Shown here piece by piece: positions 1 through 5,508 of a stretch of DNA of 6,058 bases (position 1 is the first letter of the stretch; every line of letters begins with the position of its first letter). The notes under the pieces are model-generated. The model saw nothing but the letters and a program-made list of their open reading frames with translations. It ran no database searches and was not told the DNA's origin. Origin of the DNA: a bacterium (GTDB lineage Bacteria; Chloroflexota; Dormibacteria; UBA8260; Bog-877); NCBI GenBank assembly GCA_021817025.1, contig JAKAWF010000226.1:1-6058 (forward strand). Reading direction: 5' to 3'. Position numbers and translations under genes: made by a program.

Positions 1-2
1 GT

Positions 3-296
3 GCGATCCTCACCACCGACGACCCCCGCCACGAGAGTCCCGCTGCGATCGCCAGGGAGATCTCAGCCGGCATGGAGGCCGAGGGATGGCACGGTGGGGC
101 GGAATTCCAAGTCGTCCTTGACCGGGCGGAGGCGGTCCGTGAGGCAGTCGCCGCGGCTGGTCCTGGAGACACTGTGCTCCTGGCCGGCAAGGGGGGCCAG
201 CGTCAGATGTACCTGTCCAGCGGCGGTGTTCCCTGGGACGAGGTGGCGGTCGCCGAGGCGGCTCTGGCGGAGGAAGGGTACGGCGCGCTCAGCTGA
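3..296 (+). CDS. MurE-like Mur ligase, C-terminal fragment (5' end outside window)
   Basis: The last 97 residues of a Mur ligase are visible; the ATP-binding central domain lies off the left edge. Reading frame 3 is open from the window start and ends with TGA at 294-296. The fragment matches the C-terminal domain of MurE, the cytoplasmic ligase that adds the third residue to UDP-MurNAc-L-Ala-D-Glu. It has a DDPR motif at residues 6-9 (DNPR in meso-diaminopimelate-adding enzymes), then DRAEAVREAV (40-49), then GDTVLLAGKG (55-64), then a PWDE segment (77-80) where MurE usually has FDDRE. The usual GKGHE is replaced by GKGGQ (62-66), so the Glu known in MurE to contact the incoming amino acid is a Gln here. 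It may therefore be a true MurE or a MurE paralogue with another substrate. Family assignment is firm; exact substrate is not. An ATG at 72 is internal, not the start, because homology extends upstream of it. Confidence 0.85.
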   Translation, partial: AILTTDDPRHESPAAIAREISAGMEAEGWHGGAEFQVVLDRAEAVREAVAAAGPGDTVLLAGKGGQRQMYLSSGGVPWDEVAVAEAALAEEGYGALS

Positions 297-326
297 TGGC
301 CGCCAGCTCGTCCGGTCGCTGGCGCC

Positions 327-348
327 GGCACCCCGGAGTGGCGGTGCC
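327..348 (+). terminator. short inverted repeat just after the Mur ligase, possible terminator
   Basis: GGCACC (327-332) and GGTGCC (343-348) form a 6-bp stem with a 10-base loop, starting 30 bases after the Mur ligase stop. No T-run follows, which is common for terminators in GC-rich genomes but leaves the call weak. The right arm overlaps the left arm of the longer inverted repeat at 344-388, so the two structures exclude each other. Confidence 0.3.
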
Positions 349-388
349 CTCGCCGATCCCGATTGCCCCGGGCCGGCTGCGAGGGCAC
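344..388 (+). repeat. 10-bp perfect inverted repeat in the intergenic region
   Basis: GTGCCCTCGC (344-353) is exactly complementary to GCGAGGGCAC (379-388), with 25 bases between the arms. It lies in the gene-free stretch 297-542 between the Mur ligase and the glycosidase. It could be a terminator, an RNA leader structure or an operator. It shares bases 344-348 with the 327-348 hairpin, so only one of the two can form in one transcript. Confidence 0.4.
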
Positions 389-451
389 GGATCGTCGCCG
401 AGGGGCCAGCTCGACGCTGGTGCCGCGCAGACACGGTCTGACCGCGGCGGG

Positions 452-467
452 GGTGCCCGGTGGCACC
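452..467 (+). repeat. GGTGCC/GGCACC hairpin upstream of the glycosidase
   Basis: GGTGCC (452-457), loop CGGT, GGCACC (462-467): a perfect 6-bp stem with a 4-base loop. The same hexamer or its complement also occurs at 327-332, 343-348 and 419-424, five times in about 140 bases. A second small dyad, CGGTC-T-GACCG, lies at 434-444. No convincing -35/-10 pair was found in 297-542, and I see no RNA gene there. Confidence 0.35.
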
Positions 468-542
468 AATGAGCGCCGCGCAATCTGGGCCGGCCCCACG
501 TCCACTCGGGCGAGAGCGAACTGGTCGGCGGGGCCTGGCGAA

Positions 543-2891
543 ATGCCCGCTGAAACGACGGCTCGCAAGATGACGCCGCCGAATCCAGATCGCCCCTCCG
601 CCCCTGGGGTAGCGCGCCTGGAGCGAGCCCGATGGGTCAGGATGGGGATGGCCACCGTCCTGGTGCTGGCGGTGGCGGCCGGCAGCGAGCTGGCCGTGGC
701 GCGGTCGAGCCCGCAGCCCGCGGTGCCGGGCTCGGAGTACAGCAATCTCGTCACCGAGGCGGTGGGCACCAGCTGGTCCTGGCCAACCGGGGAGTCCAAC
801 TCCGACCCCTTGGCGCTGCGGGAGAGCGGCTACAGCCTGCAACTGTCTCGCCGCACCGGATTCCTCACAGTCCAGTCCGGGGTGGGCAGCTTCTCGCTTC
901 CCCTCACGGCCCTGGTCGGGCGCACCCGGCTGCCGGTCGGCGCCTACTTCGTGGCCACCACTTACCGCTCCGAGCTGAGCCTCTATGCCTTCGACCGGAG
1001 CGGGAAGCTGCTGGAGAAGGCCCGCCTACTGGCCAGTCCCAACTTCTTCACCGTGAACTTCAGTGGCCGGCTCGGAAAGGACCCCACCGCCGGAGCCACC
1101 TTTTTCAGCAACGGACTCCGCGCTCTTCCCATCCGCTTTCTCCACCAGGCCTTCAGCCCTGACCCCGTCAGCGCCTCGCTATTCCCGACCCCAACTGCCT
1201 ATCTTGGAGTCCACCGCCCGCTGCCGACCACACCGTTCGCGCCGCCCCCCTTCGACCTGCAGTTCCACATCGGCCCTGGATGGGTCGGCATCGGCCTGGT
1301 GCAGGTACCTAACGCCACCGCGCTCTCGCTCACCAGAAGCGGCGGCGTCAGCGTCAACTACCCGCTCAGCCTGCTGGCCGGGATCCGCGATCTGGGTGCC
1401 GGTGGACGGGTGACTCCCCCGGCCGGCGTGCCGGGCCGGTCGGGACGTGGCGTATGGGTGGGATTCCCATCGTTCGTGGTCACCCTGGCGACCAATGCCT
1501 CCCTGGGGCTGACGGCCTACCATGGCGCCCTCTCCCAACTGGGCGAAGCGCCGGTGGCGGCCCCTCCTGGCACGCGGCCCGCCTGGTGGGCGCAACCCAT
1601 GGTGGACACCTGGGGCCAGCAGTTGGTGAGCGCGGCCAGCCGCAATTCGCCCAAGTTCACCGCCAGCTGGGTGCGCGCCTTCGTCGCCAGCTGGCGGCAG
1701 CAGTTCGGCGTCCACGCGTTCACGCTGGTCATCGACGCCCAGTGGCAGGCCCGGCTGGGCCACACCACCCCCAGCGCCAGATTCGGCGGCGTGGCCGGGA
1801 TGCGACGGCTGATCCAGCAACTGCACTCCCAGGGCGTGCGGGTGATGCTCTGGTGGCCGCTCTGGAAGGATCAGGCGGCGCCCGGACAACCGCTTCCAGT
1901 CGATCCCACCGCGCCTGGGTTCCAGGCCAAGATCTCAGGGCAGATGACCCAGCTCCTGGGCACCGGCCCAGGAGATCTGGGCGCCGACGGCCTGAAGCTG
2001 GACTGGGGCTTCTTGGTGCCCCCTCCCTCTCAGGAGAAGCTGGCCCGGCCCCAGCTCGGTGTTGGCGCCTCACTGCTGCTGCGATACATGACCATGCTCT
2101 CCAGCGCTGCCTGGAAGGCCGACCCCGGGGCCGTCATCGACGGCAGCGCGATCGCGCCCCAGTTCGGAGGCACCCAGGACACCCTGCGCCTCTACGACGC
2201 CCACCAGGCCTCCACTTGGAGCTACCGGGCGGCCATCGTGAGCGCTGTCGACCCTCTCAGCCAGATCGACGGGGACGGGTGGGAGCTGACCGGGGCCCAA
2301 GCGGTTGCCCACATCGTGGAGAGCGCGGTGTTCGGGGTGCCCGCGATCTACTACTCCACCCACTGGGCCGGCGGCCAGCCCATCAGCCGCAGCCTGGCAC
2401 GGGCACTCGGCCGCCTGCTGGCAGTCGGCCAGCAGCGTGGTCAGGGGCGGGCTGACCTGCTCCCTGGTGGAGGCTGGACCTATCTGGTTGGGAGCAGGGT
2501 GACCGCCCGAACATTGGCCAACTCCCAGGCCCTGGTGATCTACCACTACGACGACATGGGCTGTGCCAGCGCCACCGTGGTCAGTGCGACCGCGACCCGG
2601 GTGACGGTGCCCAACTGTGCCGGCGCGACCCTGGCCTCGATCCAGACCCTTCAGGGCCGGCGCCCCCACCTGCACCGGAGCGGAACCGGCACCACCTTCA
2701 AGGTCGCGCCCGGAGTCAGCTACCGGCTGGTCTTCACCGCCACCCGTCCCTACCGCCGCACCTCCGCGAGTTGGGCTCCTAACCCTGCCCGGCCGGCCGT
2801 GAGGCGGCGAGCTGGCGGACCTCGACCTCTTGCGTCCGGGGTCGCCGCCCGACCGCGAATAGCACCAGGGCCAGCACGGCCAGACTCGTGA
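543..2891 (+). CDS. secreted or membrane-anchored glycoside hydrolase, GH36/GH31-like (clan GH-D)
   Basis: A 782-residue protein if it starts at ATG 543; ATG 570 is also possible, and neither has a strong ribosome site. The frame is open back to a TTG at 363, but that extension is Arg/Pro/Gly-rich and sits before the export signal. An Arg-rich stretch followed by a hydrophobic segment (about 34-53) ending in AVA suggests a signal peptide. Residues about 60-340 look like an N-terminal beta-sandwich. A (beta/alpha)8 barrel follows: WWAQPMVDTWGQQ (348-360), VIDAQWQ (396-402), the LWW strand (436-438) and GLKLDWG (483-489). Asp487 fits the nucleophile, and DTLRLYD 59-65 residues later resembles the GH36 acid/base motif (RIGPD in Thermotoga alpha-galactosidase), making Asp552 the candidate. 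A beta-rich C-terminal domain ends near residue 737, and the last 40-odd residues are low-complexity. The expected role is extracytoplasmic hydrolysis of an alpha-linked glycan; the substrate is unknown. Clan assignment is from motifs recalled, not searched. Confidence 0.8.
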   Translation: MPAETTARKMTPPNPDRPSAPGVARLERARWVRMGMATVLVLAVAAGSELAVARSSPQPAVPGSEYSNLVTEAVGTSWSWPTGESNSDPLALRESGYSLQLSRRTGFLTVQSGVGSFSLPLTALVGRTRLPVGAYFVATTYRSELSLYAFDRSGKLLEKARLLASPNFFTVNFSGRLGKDPTAGATFFSNGLRALPIRFLHQAFSPDPVSASLFPTPTAYLGVHRPLPTTPFAPPPFDLQFHIGPGWVGIGLVQVPNATALSLTRSGGVSVNYPLSLLAGIRDLGAGGRVTPPAGVPGRSGRGVWVGFPSFVVTLATNASLGLTAYHGALSQLGEAPVAAPPGTRPAWWAQPMVDTWGQQLVSAASRNSPKFTASWVRAFVASWRQQFGVHAFTLVIDAQWQARLGHTTPSARFGGVAGMRRLIQQLHSQGVRVMLWWPLWKDQAAPGQPLPVDPTAPGFQAKISGQMTQLLGTGPGDLGADGLKLDWGFLVPPPSQEKLARPQLGVGASLLLRYMTMLSSAAWKADPGAVIDGSAIAPQFGGTQDTLRLYDAHQASTWSYRAAIVSAVDPLSQIDGDGWELTGAQAVAHIVESAVFGVPAIYYSTHWAGGQPISRSLARALGRLLAVGQQRGQGRADLLPGGGWTYLVGSRVTARTLANSQALVIYHYDDMGCASATVVSATATRVTVPNCAGATLASIQTLQGRRPHLHRSGTGTTFKVAPGVSYRLVFTATRPYRRTSASWAPNPARPAVRRRAGGPRPLASGVAARPRIAPGPARPDS

Positions 2892-4176
2892 GGGGACCCG
2901 CAGTCCGAATGCTTTCGGGGATGTGCGGGAAGACCACGGGGAGCAGCAGCAGCGATCCCATGATCACCCACGGCAGCGGTCGCAGCAGTTCGACCGCACC
3001 AGGACCCAGGGTGAGGACGAACAGAGGAAGCAGGATCAGGATGTCATAGCTGTGGACGTAGGGAGTGACCAGCATCCAGATCCCAAGGGGAAGGAGCAGA
3101 CCCCACCCTGCCCGTGTGGTCCGCGACCGACCGCCGTCTCGGCCCGGCATCGGCGCCCAGACCACGAAGACCATCGCCGCCAGTCCGCCTGCCACCAGGC
3201 CAATGGTGGTCGGGCTGGTCAAGCCGCTGCTGAGGTGCCATGAGGAAGGAGCAACCTTAATTAGCCCGGACAGTCCTACGGGCGTGAATTGACCCTGGCC
3301 GATGCTGTGTGAGAAGTCCATCACGAGGTGGATCCAGGCCCCCGTCCGCCGCGGCTGCAAGAACATCGGAAGGCCGACCAGAACCGCCAACGCAACCGCC
3401 TGACCGGTGAGAACGGACCGCAAGGGAGCGCGCTCCCTGACCACGACGACCCACAGGAGAGGCACCAGGGGCAGGGTGACCTGCGGTTTGAGCAGCACCA
3501 CCGCGGCTGACGCCAGCCCCGCCAAGAGCCATCGGCCGCGGCCGACCGCGGTACTGGTGCCCACCACCAGGGTGAGCGCCACGGCGTCGAACTGCCCGAC
3601 CTGGTAGCCGAGGAAGGCCACCGTCGACACCGACGCCAGGATGCCGAGGGGCCAGGCTCTGTGCCATCCGAGGCTGCGGGCCCAAACCCCGGCAGACGCC
3701 AAGACCAGCGTCCCACTCAGCACCTGCCACAGGACCAGGGAGGCGGGGTACGGAAGCAGGCTCCAGGGCGCCATGGCCCATCCCACCCACGGCAGATAAG
3801 GAAACGCGCCCAGCGGCTGCCCAGAGGTGGTGCGGGCGGACTGGATCGAGGCGTGGGCCAGAGCGCTCGCCCGGTAGGGATCGAGCCCATGGCGCACGGC
3901 CCAGCCTGCCGCGTAGAAGACGTGAAAGTCGACGCCCCGGGCAGCCTCTGGGACCGTCAGCATCGCGACCAGGATGCTGAGGCTCACCCCGAGACTGAGC
4001 CCGGCTGGGACCACTGCGGCGAGGATCAACCAGGGTGGTCGTCGGCCGCGGCTCGAAGCGGGGGTTGGTGCCCTCCCGGTTGGCCGCTCCGACGGTTGGC
4101 CGGGTGCGTGGGGTGCACCCGAGCGCTTGTCCGACTGCCGCTCCTGGCTGGCCGTGGGAAGAGGGGAGCACCTCAT
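2779..4176 (-). CDS. polytopic glycosyltransferase, GT87 / DUF2029 family (mannosyltransferase-like, GT-C fold)
   Basis: A 465-residue integral membrane protein with roughly 11-12 hydrophobic segments, the first at about 49-72 after a 48-residue hydrophilic Pro/Arg/Ser-rich N-terminus. Family hallmarks appear in order: GVDFHVFYAAGWAVRHGLDPY (81-101), a short FPYLPW motif (125-130), GQFDA (194-198), LLKPQ (228-232) and TPYVHSYD (371-378). GT87 proteins are GT-C enzymes that use polyprenyl-phosphate sugars, typically mannose, outside the membrane; PimE of mycobacteria is the studied member. Asp83 in the first external loop is the candidate catalytic acid. Length is normal for the family. ATG 4176 is the only usable start before the first membrane segment, and its ribosome site is weak (AAGGCGG, about 10 bases upstream). 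The gene is downstream of the sigma factor on the same strand, with 222 bases between. Its 3' end overlaps the converging glycosidase gene by 113 bases. The donor and acceptor sugars cannot be read from the sequence. Confidence 0.85.
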   Translation of the reverse strand: MRCSPLPTASQERQSDKRSGAPHAPGQPSERPTGRAPTPASSRGRRPPWLILAAVVPAGLSLGVSLSILVAMLTVPEAARGVDFHVFYAAGWAVRHGLDPYRASALAHASIQSARTTSGQPLGAFPYLPWVGWAMAPWSLLPYPASLVLWQVLSGTLVLASAGVWARSLGWHRAWPLGILASVSTVAFLGYQVGQFDAVALTLVVGTSTAVGRGRWLLAGLASAAVVLLKPQVTLPLVPLLWVVVVRERAPLRSVLTGQAVALAVLVGLPMFLQPRRTGAWIHLVMDFSHSIGQGQFTPVGLSGLIKVAPSSWHLSSGLTSPTTIGLVAGGLAAMVFVVWAPMPGRDGGRSRTTRAGWGLLLPLGIWMLVTPYVHSYDILILLPLFVLTLGPGAVELLRPLPWVIMGSLLLLPVVFPHIPESIRTAGPLTSLAVLALVLFAVGRRPRTQEVEVRQLAASRPAGQG

Positions 4177-4406
4177 CTGCAGATGGCCGCCTTGCCGGGT
4201 CCGGGTGCCTCCTGCCGCGGCGGCGTCATCTCGCTGACACTGCCGCTCCTAGGGGGCCCCGCTGACGCCAGGAGTGGCCGCCCACGGCGTCCCCGCCGAG
4301 TCCGGGGAGGTCGGGCGCGGAGCATGGAGCAAGCGATCGCTCCGTCGAGGCCGCTCAGTGGTTCCGAGCCTGGCAGTCCGCTGGCAACCATCTGGTGACT
4401 AGCCAC
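4173..4406 (-). CDS. doubtful small ORF bridging the sigma factor and glycosyltransferase genes
   Basis: A 77-codon ORF that would begin with GTG at 4406, overlapping the last codons of the sigma factor gene (stop at 4399-4401). It ends with TGA at 4175-4173, overlapping the glycosyltransferase ATG as ATGA. That double overlap is what a translationally coupled operon looks like. Against it: no ribosome site, no recognisable domain, no membrane segment or signal peptide, and a composition (Arg, Pro, Gly, Ser) typical of chance ORFs in GC-rich DNA. Third-position G+C, counted by hand, is about 73%, which is not decisive. An internal ATG at 4391 is an alternative start. If it is not a gene, 4177-4398 is a 222-base intergenic region holding only the palindrome AGCGATCGCT (4332-4341) and a CGCTGAC direct repeat (4232-4238 and 4260-4266). 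Confidence 0.22.
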   Translation of the reverse strand: MASHQMVASGLPGSEPLSGLDGAIACSMLRARPPRTRRGRRGRPLLASAGPPRSGSVSEMTPPRQEAPGPGKAAICR

Positions 4407-5052
4407 GCCGCGAGCCTTCCGAGGTTTGTTCCGGTTGCGCTTGGAGGAGCCTGCGCATGCTGGCGGTGCCCCGGAAGATGAGCAGTTTGACCGCCCCCTC
4501 GGTCTTGCCCATGACGTCTCCGATCTGGGCCAGCTTCATGTCCTCCCCGTACTTCAACGTCATCGCGATCCGCTGCTGCTTCGGCAACGACTCGATGAGA
4601 CTCCAGATGTCCTGGGCGCCCAGCCGATGAGCCACCTCGTCCTCGACGGCGGGGGAGGCGTCGACCAGTTCGGGCATGCCATCGAGGCTGTCCTCAGCCG
4701 ATCTCCGGGATCGATAGTGGTCAGTGATCGCGTTGATCGCGATCCGGTAGAGCCAGGCTGAGAAGGGGCGGCCCGTGTGGCGGTAGCGTCCGATCGCACG
4801 CAAGGCCTTGAAGAAGACCTCGCTGGTGACATCCTCGGCCAGCTCCTGGGTGCGGACCCTTGAGGCGACGTAGCGATAAATCATGGGGAAGTAGTGGTCA
4901 TAGAGCTGGCCGAAGCATTCCGGGTCCTGCTGGGCTCGGGCGATCAGAGCCTCCTCCCCTTGATTCCGATCTGCCAGGGCTGAGCCGGAATGGATCCCGG
5001 CCCGACCACGCCCCAAGTGGGCTGGAGAAGGTGGGAGGATGGCCGAGGCCAT
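4399..5052 (-). CDS. ECF-type RNA polymerase sigma factor (sigma-70 family)
   Basis: A 217-residue protein, slightly long for an ECF sigma factor because of a non-conserved N-terminus of about 30 residues. Sigma region 2 covers roughly residues 35-117: FGQLYDHYFPMIYRYVASRV (47-66), LAEDVTSEVFFKAL (71-84) and the promoter-melting stretch PFSAWLYRIAINAITDHYRS (96-115). Region 4 covers about 145-203 and holds the helix-turn-helix MKLAQIGDVMGKTEGAVK (172-189). It would direct core RNA polymerase to a dedicated promoter set. ATG 5052 is the first start available, but it lies inside the 5031-5060 hairpin with GGAGG directly adjoining it, too close to act as its ribosome site. TTG 5016 is a weak alternative. 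Only 22 bases separate it from the upstream secreted-protein gene, so the two are probably cotranscribed. No recognisable anti-sigma factor follows. Confidence 0.92.
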   Translation of the reverse strand: MASAILPPSPAHLGRGRAGIHSGSALADRNQGEEALIARAQQDPECFGQLYDHYFPMIYRYVASRVRTQELAEDVTSEVFFKALRAIGRYRHTGRPFSAWLYRIAINAITDHYRSRRSAEDSLDGMPELVDASPAVEDEVAHRLGAQDIWSLIESLPKQQRIAMTLKYGEDMKLAQIGDVMGKTEGAVKLLIFRGTASMRRLLQAQPEQTSEGSRRG

Positions 5053-5060
5053 CCTCCCAC
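5031..5060 (-). terminator. strong 13-bp hairpin between the secreted protein and the sigma factor (terminator or attenuator)
   Basis: GTGGGAGGATGGC (5031-5043) and its exact complement GCCATCCTCCCAC (5048-5060) form a perfect 13-bp stem with a 4-base loop. It begins 14 bases after the stop of the secreted-protein gene, the usual place for an intrinsic terminator on the - strand. No T-run follows. The annotated sigma start codon (5050-5052) lies in the 5' arm of the RNA stem, so the structure would also hide that start in any read-through transcript. Confidence 0.7.
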
Positions 5061-5074
5061 GGCCGGCACCTGCG

Positions 5075-5353
5075 TCAGGCGCCAGCGGAGGATGTCTCTG
5101 CGTGCGCGCCGCCCGGTGTCGTCACGTCGGGTCCGCCTTGCTGGACATTCAGTCCACTCTGGACGTTCGGGCCGCTCTGGACATCCAGGCCGCTCTGCAG
5201 GTCCGCGCCGACGGTCGTGCTGGTTCCGGTGCTCGTCGCCGTCGGGTTCGGTGTCGCCGCGGTCACCGAAGCGGCGCCGCCGACGAAGGCCGCGAGTCCG
5301 CCAGCCACGGCCACCGTGCTGAGGGACGTCAACAGTCTCTTTCCTAGGGTCAT
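5075..5353 (-). CDS. small secreted protein with hexapeptide repeats
   Basis: A 92-residue protein I do not recognise. ATG 5353 is preceded by a perfect AGGAGGT at the ideal distance, so this start is strong; the same frame stays open upstream to 5620 but that extension is Arg-rich and lacks a ribosome site. Residues 1-33 form a clear signal peptide: KR at 5-6, a hydrophobic core, and a TAA-TP cleavage site. Residues 34-47 are Thr/Ser/Pro-rich. Residues 50-77 are four to five hexapeptide repeats close to SG-[LP]-[DN]-VQ, followed by a short polar tail. No lipobox Cys, membrane anchor or sorting signal is present, so release from the cell or non-covalent wall attachment is likely. It sits between a histidine kinase gene and a sigma factor gene, all on one strand, and the hairpin at 5031-5060 follows it. 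Function unknown. Confidence 0.82.
   Translation of the reverse strand: MTLGKRLLTSLSTVAVAGGLAAFVGGAASVTAATPNPTATSTGTSTTVGADLQSGLDVQSGPNVQSGLNVQQGGPDVTTPGGAHAETSSAGA
5129..5200 (-). repeat. 18-bp tandem repeat, about four copies, inside the secreted-protein gene
   Basis: Units of the form CTGGATGTCCAGAGCGGC (read on the - strand) repeat in register with the codons, giving LQSG, LDVQSG, PNVQSG and LNVQQG. Copies differ at several bases, some of them silent, for example AGC/AGT and GGC/GGA. This suggests older duplication kept in frame by selection rather than a very recent expansion. Confidence 0.75.
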
Positions 5354-5360
5354 GTAGCAG

Positions 5361-5367
5361 ACCTCCT
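5361..5367 (-). promoter_or_regulatory. perfect ribosome binding site for the secreted protein
   Basis: AGGAGGT on the - strand, 7 bases before ATG 5353. It is the best Shine-Dalgarno site in the window and fixes the start of the gene. Confidence 0.88.
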
Positions 5368-5402
5368 GTAATCGTGGACCCTTGCTCCGGGCCCTTGAGT
5401 GC

Positions 5403-5436
5403 AGGCTAGCCAGCGAACGTGAACCTCGGATGAAAC
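5403..5436 (-). promoter_or_regulatory. candidate activator-dependent promoter: 11-base TTCA direct repeat plus TAGCCT -10 box
   Basis: On the - strand, TTTCATCCGAG is followed directly by GTTCACGTTCG; their TTCA cores (5434-5431 and 5423-5420) are exactly 11 bases apart. That is the spacing of direct repeats bound by OmpR/PhoB-family regulators, and GTTCAC resembles the unit of Streptomyces PhoP (PHO) boxes. TAGCCT (5408-5403) fits a TANNNT -10 element about 5 bases downstream, and there is no good -35 box, as expected when an activator replaces it. The leader to the ribosome site would be about 35-40 bases. This is inference from spacing and sequence only. Confidence 0.4.
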
Positions 5437-5441
5437 GGGAC

Positions 5442-5456
5442 GGCACTCCGAGTGCC
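5442..5456 (-). terminator. dyad after the histidine kinase gene, possible terminator or operator
   Basis: GGCACTCGGAGTGCC on the - strand folds into a 6-bp stem with a CGG loop, and is also a near-perfect palindrome suited to a dimeric regulator. It lies 52 bases after the kinase stop and just upstream of the TTCA direct repeat. A second palindrome, CGGGCGCGCCCG, lies at 5474-5485. Either could end the kinase transcript. Confidence 0.35.
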
Positions 5457-5508
5457 CTTGGATCGCCACGGCCCGGGCGCGCCCGCAATCGACGGATGTC
5501 AGGGGGTC

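Noticed and set aside
363..542. N-terminal extension of the glycosidase to the TTG at 363
   Set aside because: The added 60 residues are low-complexity and Arg/Gly-rich, overlap the intergenic hairpins, and would place a long tail before the export signal.
63..842. Long - strand open frames (63-842 and 203-799) covering the Mur ligase end and the glycosidase start
   Set aside because: They lie opposite two genes with clear family motifs, are rich in Arg/Ala/Pro/Gly, and show no domain. A stretch in the 203-799 frame looked faintly like a SAF domain but does not align well.
1179..1889. A - strand open frame of 236 codons inside the glycosidase gene, and several + strand frames there
   Set aside because: They are shadows of a GC-rich coding region; the glycosidase barrel motifs are unbroken across the same bases.
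4361..4365. GGAAC on the - strand as a possible ECF -35 element upstream of the glycosyltransferase
   Set aside because: No CGTC or similar -10 element lies at 16-17 bases, so it is no better than chance.
3661..4398. A + strand open frame of 245 codons antisense to the glycosyltransferase
   Set aside because: It mirrors the codon pattern of the membrane protein gene and shows no domain; the - strand frame carries clear GT87 motifs.
5129..5200. The tandem repeat as a possible CRISPR or non-coding array
   Set aside because: The units are 18 bases with no spacers, stay in frame with a well-supported gene, and encode a regular hexapeptide.
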